A stretch of 8,318 nucleotides of DNA, from assembly GCA_040830545.1 (NCBI GenBank), contig JBFOMB010000130.1:1-8318 (forward strand), written 5' to 3'. Source of the DNA: HXMU1420-2 sp040830545 (GTDB lineage: Bacteria > Pseudomonadota > Alphaproteobacteria > Rhodobacterales > Rhodobacteraceae). Under the pieces are notes generated by a model, which saw only the letters and a list, made by a program, of their open reading frames with translations, had not been told where the DNA came from and ran no database searches. Of this stretch, positions 1 through 5,472 are shown piece after piece. Position numbers and translations under genes: made by a program. How positions within the stretch are numbered: the stretch's first letter is position 1; each line of letters starts with the position of its first letter.

Positions 1-318
1 GGCGTAGAGCATGTATTCGTCCATGCGATCCTGCGTTTGCGCCATGCGCAGGTTGCCGACTACAGCGAAACCGGCATTAAGTCCGGTTTCCTCTTCCAGC
101 GTCTTGTAGAAATCGACCGAGTATTTGTGGATATGGGTTGTCGCGTAGCTCATGTTGAACAGCGGCAACAAACCAGCCGCGTGCCAGGTGGAGCCCGAGG
201 TCAGCTCGTCCCGCTCCAGCAGCATCACGTCGTCCCAGCCTGCTTTGGCCAGGTGATAGGCAATCGACGTGCCGACGGCACCGCCGCCAACGACAAGGGC
301 TTTGACTTGGGTTTTCAT
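1..318 (-). CDS. FAD-dependent dimethylglycine/sarcosine dehydrogenase-like protein, N-terminal part (runs off left edge)
   Basis: The first 106 residues of a minus-strand protein starting at the ATG whose complement is 316-318; the rest lies outside the window. It opens with a dinucleotide-binding Rossmann fold: LVVGGGAVG at residues 8-16 (GxGxxG type), with the acidic end of beta-2 in LLERD (33-37). GSTWHAAGL (42-50) follows. In mammalian dimethylglycine and sarcosine dehydrogenases the His of this WHAAG motif carries covalently bound FAD, so His46 is the expected attachment site. The segment HKYSVDFYKTLEEETG is also typical of that family. Full-length members have about 800 residues with a C-terminal GcvT-like folate domain, which cannot be checked here. 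The likely role is oxidative demethylation of an N-methylated amine such as dimethylglycine or sarcosine in the cytoplasm, but the exact substrate is unknown because Roseobacters carry many paralogues. A purine-rich GGGGGA lies about 5 nt before the start. I see no clear tie to the operon on the other strand. Confidence 0.85.
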   Translation of the reverse strand, partial: MKTQVKALVVGGGAVGTSIAYHLAKAGWDDVMLLERDELTSGSTWHAAGLLPLFNMSYATTHIHKYSVDFYKTLEEETGLNAGFAVVGNLRMAQTQDRMDEYMLYA

Positions 319-443
319 GGGGTCCCCCGGAACGGATTCGCTTTGTGCGCTGTTATGCCGGAGGGCAGGGTGGACTGATTGGCCCATCCGACCGGATATG
401 AGGGGAAAGCGACCTGCACCGCGTCGCGATAGGGACGTGGACG

Positions 444-471
444 CGTAGGGTGGGTGAAACCCACCGTTACG
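444..471. repeat. Imperfect palindrome, REP-like intergenic element
   Basis: GGTGGGT (449-455), loop GAA (456-458), ACCCACC (459-465) is a perfect 7-bp stem with a 3-nt loop. Outside it, CGTA (444-447) pairs with TACG (468-471) across a one/two-base bulge. The sequence resembles a GTAGGGTGGGT/ACCCACC palindrome that I recall as dispersed between genes in Rhodobacterales. There is no T-tract on either side, so it does not look like a standard intrinsic terminator. Dispersal in this genome cannot be tested from one copy. Confidence 0.5.
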
Positions 472-516
472 GCGGCGCTTAAACCAAGGACCCGTCGCCA
501 AAACACACACACCGCA

Positions 517-537
517 GCCCCGGACCTGATCCGGGGC
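517..537. repeat. Perfect palindrome just downstream of the TetR gene; REP-like element or terminator hairpin
   Basis: GCCCCGGA (517-524), loop CCTGA (525-529), TCCGGGGC (530-537) forms a perfect 8-bp GC-rich stem with a 5-nt loop. It begins 13 nt beyond the end of the minus-strand TetR gene. Read in that gene's direction, the hairpin is followed by a GT-rich stretch ending in TTTT, not by an immediate U-tract. It may therefore stop transcription weakly or only protect the 3' end. Similar CCCCGGA-loop-TCCGGGG palindromes are, from memory, common dispersed repeats in alphaproteobacteria. Confidence 0.55.
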
Positions 538-550
538 CTCTCGCGGCAAC

Positions 551-1156
551 TTAGCCCGTATCGCGCGGTCCCATCTCACGCTCCATCATTCTGGCAAACC
601 GGGTCAGCATGCGGTCGATGTCTTTGGGTGACGACACAAACTGCTGGTGAATGATCAATCCCCGGCAAAAGCTGCGGAAAATCGCCCACAGCAGGGCTGC
701 GTCGTCCGGTTCCGGCTGTGCACCCTTGTATGCCTGGTTGATGGCTGCCCCGATACGGGTGTCGAATTCACGCAACGCTTCAGCCAACGTGTCACGCAGC
801 ACGGCGTCCGTCCGGCAGGCCACAAGGATTTCCACAAACGCGCGCCCTTCGCGATTGTCCAACATGGTTTTCCACCCTGACAGCACCATATCGACGACCG
901 GTTGAGGACCATCGCGATGAAAGGGGCGCATGACATTGTCCAGCAATCGTTGCGCGGTTTCCGCGACCAAGGCCTGTCGCGTCGGAAAATGGTGTGTGAT
1001 TGCACCGCGCGACATGCCCGCGGCCTGCTGCACTTTGGCGAATGTCGTCTCCGCATAACCATTTTCGTCCAGACAGATCACAGCCGCCCGCAGGATTGCA
1101 TCACGCGTTTCGCGCGAGCGTTGTTGATGCAGGGTTTCGCGGGCGGGTTCGGTCAT
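551..1156 (-). CDS. TetR/AcrR-family transcriptional regulator, AtuR-like by position
   Basis: A 201-residue one-domain repressor of normal TetR size. The N-terminal DNA-binding domain spans about residues 15-62: helix 1 in TRDAILRAAVICLDENG, then the helix-turn-helix with FAKVQQAAGMSRGAITHHF (39-57), the classic TetR recognition helix with its HHF ending. Residues from about 75 to the end form the ligand-binding and dimerisation domain, whose sequence varies too much to name an effector. The frame stays open upstream to 1276. I chose the ATG at 1156 because the longer version would run across the divergent promoter region into the first bases of the neighbouring gene, and because MTEPARETLHQQRSRETRDA gives the usual short N-terminal arm. 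It is transcribed away from the AtuA/carboxylase operon. By analogy with AtuR of Pseudomonas, it probably represses that operon and itself until an acyl-CoA or terpenoid-derived effector binds. The family call is certain; the target and effector are inferred. Confidence 0.93.
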   Translation of the reverse strand: MTEPARETLHQQRSRETRDAILRAAVICLDENGYAETTFAKVQQAAGMSRGAITHHFPTRQALVAETAQRLLDNVMRPFHRDGPQPVVDMVLSGWKTMLDNREGRAFVEILVACRTDAVLRDTLAEALREFDTRIGAAINQAYKGAQPEPDDAALLWAIFRSFCRGLIIHQQFVSSPKDIDRMLTRFARMMEREMGPRDTG

Positions 1157-1181
1157 TAGGCGAAGGTACGTAACGTTGCGA

Positions 1182-1211
1182 TTGACGGGTTCATGTGCAT
1201 GACAATACAAA
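1182..1211 (+). promoter_or_regulatory. Candidate sigma-70 promoter of the AtuA/carboxylase operon
   Basis: TTGACG (1182-1187, five of six to the -35 consensus) and TACAAA (1206-1211, four of six to the -10) are separated by 18 nt and point towards the AtuA start at 1257. A leader of roughly 40 nt would carry the strong GGGGAGG ribosome binding site (1245-1251). Found by eye in the only non-coding stretch ahead of the operon. Confidence 0.4.
1191..1202. promoter_or_regulatory. Candidate operator: 12-bp dyad TCATG-TG-CATGA
   Basis: A perfect 5-bp inverted repeat with a 2-nt spacer lies in the 100-bp divergent region between the TetR gene and the AtuA operon. It falls between the candidate -35 and -10 boxes of the rightward promoter and at the expected start point of the leftward one, so a bound repressor would block both. 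A second short dyad, ACGT-A-ACGT (1168-1176), lies nearer the TetR start and is an alternative site. Both are short and could be chance. Confidence 0.3.
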
Positions 1212-1230
1212 CAGAACGGACGGTCTGCAA
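1202..1230 (-). promoter_or_regulatory. Candidate weak promoter of the TetR gene, overlapping the rightward promoter
   Basis: On the minus strand, TTGCAG (complement of 1225-1230) and TATTGT (complement of 1202-1207) are spaced 17 nt apart and point towards the TetR start at 1156. Matches are three of six and four of six, so support is modest. The -10 overlaps the -10 of the rightward promoter, an arrangement common for autoregulated divergent TetR genes. Confidence 0.25.
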
Positions 1231-1256
1231 TATTCGCGTCAGTCGGGGAGGGCTGC

Positions 1257-3035
1257 ATGGCGAAATCCATACGCATCGGCGGGGCCAGCGGGTTCTGGGG
1301 GGAAAGCGCGATGTCGACGCCGCAATTGCTGGCGGTCGAAGGGCTGGATTACCTCGTTTACGACTATCTGGCCGAAATCACGATGTCGATCATGGCTCGT
1401 GCGCGGATGAAGGATGCAAATGCGGGTTACGCTGCGGATTTCGTGACCGATGTCATGACGCGGAACCTGAAAACCATCGCGGCAAAGGGTGTAAAGGTGC
1501 TGTCCAATGCAGGCGGCGTGAATCCTGTGGCATGCGGGGCGGCGCTGCAGGCGTTGGTGGCCGAACTGGGCCTGTCGCTCAAGGTGGCTGTGGTTGAAGG
1601 GGATGATATCCTGGACCGCGCCGAACAGTTCGCAGCCCGGAAAGAGATGTTTTCGGCCGCGGACATGCCACCGCGCGACCGGCTGGCGTCGATGAACGCC
1701 TATATTGGGGCCGGGCCCATCGTTGCGGCTTTGCAGGCTGGGGCGGACATTGTCATCACGGGGCGTTGCGTTGATAGCGCCGTGACTTTGGCGGCCGCGA
1801 TGCACGCCTTTGGCTGGGGCGCGGACGACCTCGACCTGTTGGCAGCGGGGTCTTTGGCCGGTCACCTGCTGGAATGCGGGCCGCAATCCACGGGTGGAAA
1901 TTTCACCGACTGGCAGGCAGCGGGTGACATCGCGCAGATCGGTTATCCGGTGGCCGAAATGCGGGCGGATGGCACGTTTGCGGTGTTCAAACCTGACGGG
2001 ACCACCGGTGTTGTGTCCCCTGCGTCGGTTGCGGAACAAATGCTCTACGAAATCGGCGACCCCCGCGCCTACATTTTGCCGGACGTGGTCTGCGATTTCT
2101 CTGACGTCACCATCACACAGGACGGTCCCGACCGGGTCGAGGTCGCCGGGGCCGCAGGGTATCCGCCAACGGGTCAGCTCAAAGTCTCCGCCACATGGAT
2201 GGACGGGTTCCGCGCAGGGCAGGTGGTCCATTTCAACGGTGTCGGTGCGCGGGACAAGGCTGTGTCCTATGCTGAGGCCGCTTTGTCCCGCGCGCGCAAT
2301 GTTCTGGCGAAAATGGGCGCGTCTGATTACCGTGAGGTCTCGGTCGAAACCTTTGGCGGCAGGCCGGGTGAGGGTGCTTATGAGGAGATCTCGCTCAAGG
2401 CCGCCGTTCGGCACGATGATGCCCGCGCGGTTGGTCTGTTCCTAAAGGAATTCATCGGCGGCGCGCTTGCAACGCCACCCGGATTGCATTTCTTCACCGG
2501 TGGCGGACGGCCCAAGCCGTCGCCAGTCGTTTCGTTATTCTCTTTCTTGGTGGAGGCCTCAACGCTTGACCTGAAAGTGACACTGGATGGCAAAGACATC
2601 GACTATGTTGCGCCGGAGGTTTCCGTTCAGGATGTGCCAGTATGCGAAACCCCTGCGCCGCAAGAAATAGACGCCAGGACTGACCTGATCGAACGTCCGC
2701 TCGAAGCACTGGCCTGGGCGCGGTCAGGGGACAAGGGCGACAAGGCCAACATCGGTGTTATAGCGCGGCACGCGGCCTACATGCCGTGGATTTGGGCCAG
2801 CCTGACGCCCGAGGTCGTGAAGACTGTGTTTGGCGATCTGGTGCAGGGTGAGGTGGAGCGTTTTTACCTTCCCGGCACACATTCGATGAACCTGCTGTTG
2901 CACGAGGCGTTGGGTGGGGGCGGGGTCACCAGTCTGCGCAACGACGCGCAGGCTAAGGCCTATGCGCAACGCCTGCTGGCGACACCGATACACCTGCCCG
3001 CTGGGCTGATCGTGAACGAAGAAGGAGCGGCATGA
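1257..3035 (+). CDS. atuA: AtuA family protein (acyclic terpene utilisation, former DUF1446), two-domain form
   Basis: A 592-residue cytoplasmic protein with no signal peptide or membrane segment. Residues about 5-455 form the AtuA N-terminal domain: IRIGGASGFWG (5-15) near the start, a DYLVYDYLAE segment (31-40), SNAGGVNP (83-90), ITGRCVDSA (167-175), and LAGHLLECGPQ (200-210) followed by STGGNFTDW. Residues about 478-588 form the separate AtuA-like C-terminal domain, with the signature ARSGDKGDKANIG (488-500) and YLPGTHSMN. Many homologues carry these two parts as separate proteins; here they are joined. AtuA is needed for citronellol/geraniol breakdown in Pseudomonas, yet its reaction is, to my knowledge, not established. 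The start at 1257 has a strong GGGGAGG ribosome site 5 nt upstream, and the stop overlaps the next start (ATGA, 3032-3035). As the first gene of the operon it sits next to acyl-CoA carboxylase and hydratase genes, so an acyl-CoA or dicarboxylic acyl-CoA substrate is a reasonable inference. The family call is firm; function is open. Confidence 0.92.
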   Translation: MAKSIRIGGASGFWGESAMSTPQLLAVEGLDYLVYDYLAEITMSIMARARMKDANAGYAADFVTDVMTRNLKTIAAKGVKVLSNAGGVNPVACGAALQALVAELGLSLKVAVVEGDDILDRAEQFAARKEMFSAADMPPRDRLASMNAYIGAGPIVAALQAGADIVITGRCVDSAVTLAAAMHAFGWGADDLDLLAAGSLAGHLLECGPQSTGGNFTDWQAAGDIAQIGYPVAEMRADGTFAVFKPDGTTGVVSPASVAEQMLYEIGDPRAYILPDVVCDFSDVTITQDGPDRVEVAGAAGYPPTGQLKVSATWMDGFRAGQVVHFNGVGARDKAVSYAEAALSRARNVLAKMGASDYREVSVETFGGRPGEGAYEEISLKAAVRHDDARAVGLFLKEFIGGALATPPGLHFFTGGGRPKPSPVVSLFSFLVEASTLDLKVTLDGKDIDYVAPEVSVQDVPVCETPAPQEIDARTDLIERPLEALAWARSGDKGDKANIGVIARHAAYMPWIWASLTPEVVKTVFGDLVQGEVERFYLPGTHSMNLLLHEALGGGGVTSLRNDAQAKAYAQRLLATPIHLPAGLIVNEEGAA

Positions 3036-4654
3036 TGGGATACCAAAGCCGGATCGTGCGAGGCTCGGAGAGCTACGAACAGAACCGCGCTGGCATGCTG
3101 GCGCTGGTGGACCGGTTGCGTGCACTGGAACGCCGCCCGGTGGAGATCAGCGAACGGCGGCGCGAGAGGATGGAGGCGCGTGGCCAGATTACGCCACGCG
3201 AACGGCTGGCCCGCCTGTTGGATGCAGGCATGCCGTGGTTGCAGATGCATTCGCTGGGCGGCTACATGGTCGATACCAAAAACGAGGCGAAATCGGTGCC
3301 CGGTTCGTCCGTGATTGCCGGTATCGGCTATGTCGCGGGCACACGATGTGCGGTGTTGGTGGACGATTCAGGGATCAAGGCGGGTGCGATGGGGGCCAAG
3401 TCGCTCGACATCGTGCTGAGCCTGCAAATGACCGCGTTACGGCACAAACTGCCTTTCATCCATATGGTCGAAAACGCCGGTGCTAACCTGGTGGAGTATC
3501 GGGTCGAGGGCTGGGCACGGGGTGGCTCGCTCTTCCGCAATTTCGCCTGGCTCAGCGCGGCAGGCGTGCCGGTGATCACTGTTCTGCACGGGCCGTCGAC
3601 GGCTGGTGGCGCCTACATGCCTGGGATGTCCGACTATGTGATTGGCGTGCGCAAAAACGGCATGGCGGCGCTGGCCGGGGCTGCGCTGGTTCATGCGGCA
3701 ACGGGTGAGGTCGCCAATGACCGCGAACTTGGCGGGTCTGAAATGCACGCAACCACCTCGGGCCTTGTGGAATATCTGGCCGAGGATGATGCGCATGGCG
3801 CGGAACTGGCCCGCGATGTTGTGGCTCGGCTGGACTGGAACCGCCATCTGGGCCCGCGCACGGTGCAGCCCTTTGCCGAACCGGTGCTGAGTGCTGATGA
3901 CATCGCCGGAGTGGTCCCGGTGGACTACCGCACGCCTTACGACGTGCGGGAGGTTGTCGCGCGCGTCGTGGATGGCTCCGTATTTGAAGACTTCAAACCC
4001 GATTTCGGCGTTTCCACCGTCTGCTTGCAGGCCGCCATCAACGGCATTCCTGTAGGCGTCATCGGCAACAACGGCCCGATTGATCCAGCAGGTGCCAACA
4101 AGGCCGCTCAGTTCATCATGCTGTGCGATCAGGCGGACACGCCATTGATCTTCCTCAACAATACCACCGGATACATGGTCGGCACGCAATATGAACAGGC
4201 GGGCATGATCAAACACGGGTCCAAGATGATCCAGGCCGTGTCAAACGCGAAGGTGCCGCGTATTGCGCTGTACATTGGGGCGAGTTTCGGAGCCGGGAAT
4301 TACGGGATGTCGGGATATGGCTACGAACCCGATTTCCTGTTTGCCTGGCCCAATGCGCGCACCGGCGTGATGGGTGGCGAACAGGCGGCGGGCACGATGG
4401 AAATGGTCGCGCGCGTCGGGGCCAAACGCAAAGGCGTCGAGGTGGACGAGGCGCAGCTGTCCCAGCAGGGCGAGGCGATCAAGGCCATTTTCGGCGGGCA
4501 AGAGGATGCGTTTTACACCTCTGGCCAATGTCTTGACCATGGGGTGATCGACCCGCGCGACACCCGGCGGGTGCTGGGCTTCTGTCTGGAAACCGCGATG
4601 GAGGGGCGGCGGCGGACCGTGCGGCCGAACTCCTACGGCGTGCACCGGTTCTAA
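3032..4654 (+). CDS. Acyl-CoA carboxylase, carboxyltransferase (beta) subunit, geranyl-/methylcrotonyl-CoA carboxylase type (AtuC-like)
   Basis: A 540-residue carboxyltransferase, the usual length for the beta subunit of MCC and GCC. It moves the carboxyl group from carboxybiotin on the alpha subunit to an acyl-CoA. The N-domain (about 30-280) has RGQITPRERLARLLD (50-64), GPSTAGGAYMPG (187-198) and AATGEVANDRELGG (222-235). The C-domain (about 300-535) has FLNNTTGYMVG (374-384), IGASFGAGNYGMSG (415-428) and WPNARTGVMGGEQAAG (439-454), all typical of the MCC/GCC group rather than propionyl-CoA carboxylases. Unlike the MCC sequences I remember, which read FLAGPPLVKAATGE, this protein reads ALAGAALVHAATGE (213-226): an aromatic residue and a Pro pair are replaced by small residues, suggesting a different acyl pocket. 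ENAGANLVEYRVEG (147-160) also resembles GCC-like rather than MCC sequences. The partner alpha subunit is two genes downstream (5473-7452). The start overlaps the stop of the previous gene; a second ATG follows at 3035. The preferred substrate is not certain. Confidence 0.93.
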   Translation: MMGYQSRIVRGSESYEQNRAGMLALVDRLRALERRPVEISERRRERMEARGQITPRERLARLLDAGMPWLQMHSLGGYMVDTKNEAKSVPGSSVIAGIGYVAGTRCAVLVDDSGIKAGAMGAKSLDIVLSLQMTALRHKLPFIHMVENAGANLVEYRVEGWARGGSLFRNFAWLSAAGVPVITVLHGPSTAGGAYMPGMSDYVIGVRKNGMAALAGAALVHAATGEVANDRELGGSEMHATTSGLVEYLAEDDAHGAELARDVVARLDWNRHLGPRTVQPFAEPVLSADDIAGVVPVDYRTPYDVREVVARVVDGSVFEDFKPDFGVSTVCLQAAINGIPVGVIGNNGPIDPAGANKAAQFIMLCDQADTPLIFLNNTTGYMVGTQYEQAGMIKHGSKMIQAVSNAKVPRIALYIGASFGAGNYGMSGYGYEPDFLFAWPNARTGVMGGEQAAGTMEMVARVGAKRKGVEVDEAQLSQQGEAIKAIFGGQEDAFYTSGQCLDHGVIDPRDTRRVLGFCLETAMEGRRRTVRPNSYGVHRF

Positions 4655-4665
4655 AGGGGGCAAGG

Positions 4666-5469
4666 ATGGAACTGCCCTCATATGAAACGCTGGATCTGGA
4701 GGCGGACGCGGGCTGGCTCACCGTCTGGTTTAACAGCCCGGAAAACCGCAACGCGCTGACGGACGCGCGGGTGGACGACATCCTATCGCTTTGTACCTGG
4801 TTACAGGACGCGCCCCTGCGTGGCGTTCTGTTTCGCGGACGAGGCGGGGGGTTCTGTGCAGGTGGCGACCTGAAAAGCTTCAAGTCGGCCTATACAGACG
4901 GCGTAGGTGACAGCGCGCAGATCGTCGCGATGAGCCTGCGTGGCGCGGACATGTTCGACGCCGTGGCAGGCCTGCCGCAATACACCGTCATGGCGGTCGA
5001 AGGCGCTGCGATGGCGGGCGGCATGGGGCTCGCCTGTTGCGGGGATTTCGTCATCGCCACGGACGACGCCATGTTCGGTCTCAGCGAAGTTCGCATCGGC
5101 CTGACACCTGCCCAGATCGCGCCCTTCGTAATCCGTCGCATGGGGTTGCAGGTGGGGCGGCAGCTGATGCTGACCGGAGCGCGGTTTCGGGGGGAAGAGG
5201 CGAAAGCCTGTGGAATGGTGGACGAGTGGGTCCCGGATGCCGAGTTCCTGGAACAGGCGATTGCCACGCAGCAACGCATGATCGAGGGCGTCGCGCCCGG
5301 TGCTCTGGCCGCGATAAAGGCGCAGATTGCACAGATGCCCTTTCAAACCCGCACCGAACAGCGGCAGACGGCGGCAGAGAGCTTTACCGCGCGGATGTTG
5401 TCGGACGAGGCGCGCGAAGGCATCGGGGCCTTCTTCGAAAAACGCAAACCCAACTGGGACAGGGAATAA
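4666..5469 (+). CDS. Enoyl-CoA hydratase/isomerase (crotonase) family protein, AtuE/LiuC-like
   Basis: A 267-residue single-domain crotonase, full length. Expected role: hydration of the carboxylated enoyl-CoA made by the flanking carboxylase subunits, as methylglutaconyl-CoA or carboxygeranoyl-CoA hydratase does. Visible features are the CoA-binding and first oxyanion-hole segment FCAGGDLK (63-70), the second oxyanion-hole segment VEGAAMAGGMGLACCGD (111-127), and FGLSEVRIGLTPAQIAPF (137-154). Glu141 corresponds to the second catalytic Glu (Glu164 of rat mitochondrial hydratase). The first catalytic Glu (Glu144 there) is Gly121 here. From memory the same change occurs in LiuC/AtuE-type hydratases, so it marks the subfamily rather than a dead enzyme. 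The gene starts 11 nt after the beta subunit with AAAGGGGG just upstream, and ends 3 nt before the alpha subunit, so it lies between the two carboxylase genes as in atuC-atuD-atuE-atuF without the dehydrogenase atuD. Family certain; substrate inferred from context. Confidence 0.92.
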   Translation: MELPSYETLDLEADAGWLTVWFNSPENRNALTDARVDDILSLCTWLQDAPLRGVLFRGRGGGFCAGGDLKSFKSAYTDGVGDSAQIVAMSLRGADMFDAVAGLPQYTVMAVEGAAMAGGMGLACCGDFVIATDDAMFGLSEVRIGLTPAQIAPFVIRRMGLQVGRQLMLTGARFRGEEAKACGMVDEWVPDAEFLEQAIATQQRMIEGVAPGALAAIKAQIAQMPFQTRTEQRQTAAESFTARMLSDEAREGIGAFFEKRKPNWDRE

Positions 5470-5472
5470 GCC

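Noticed and set aside
386..397. Dyad ATCCG-AC-CGGAT upstream of the flavoprotein gene
   Set aside because: It is only a 5-bp inverted repeat with no recognisable promoter at a sensible distance, so I cannot support calling it an operator.
315..512. 65-residue minus-strand open frame between the flavoprotein and TetR genes
   Set aside because: It runs through the 444-471 palindrome, overlaps the flavoprotein start, and its VGFTHPT peptide is just the translated repeat; I see no family resemblance.
1157..1276. 40-residue N-terminal extension of the TetR protein
   Set aside because: It would cross the whole divergent promoter region and the first codons of atuA, and the extra residues do not resemble a TetR N-terminus.
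1239..2414. 391-residue minus-strand open frame antisense to atuA
   Set aside because: It is rich in Arg, His, Gln and Pro as expected of the reverse of GC-rich coding DNA, shows no domain, and the plus-strand frame is a clear AtuA protein.
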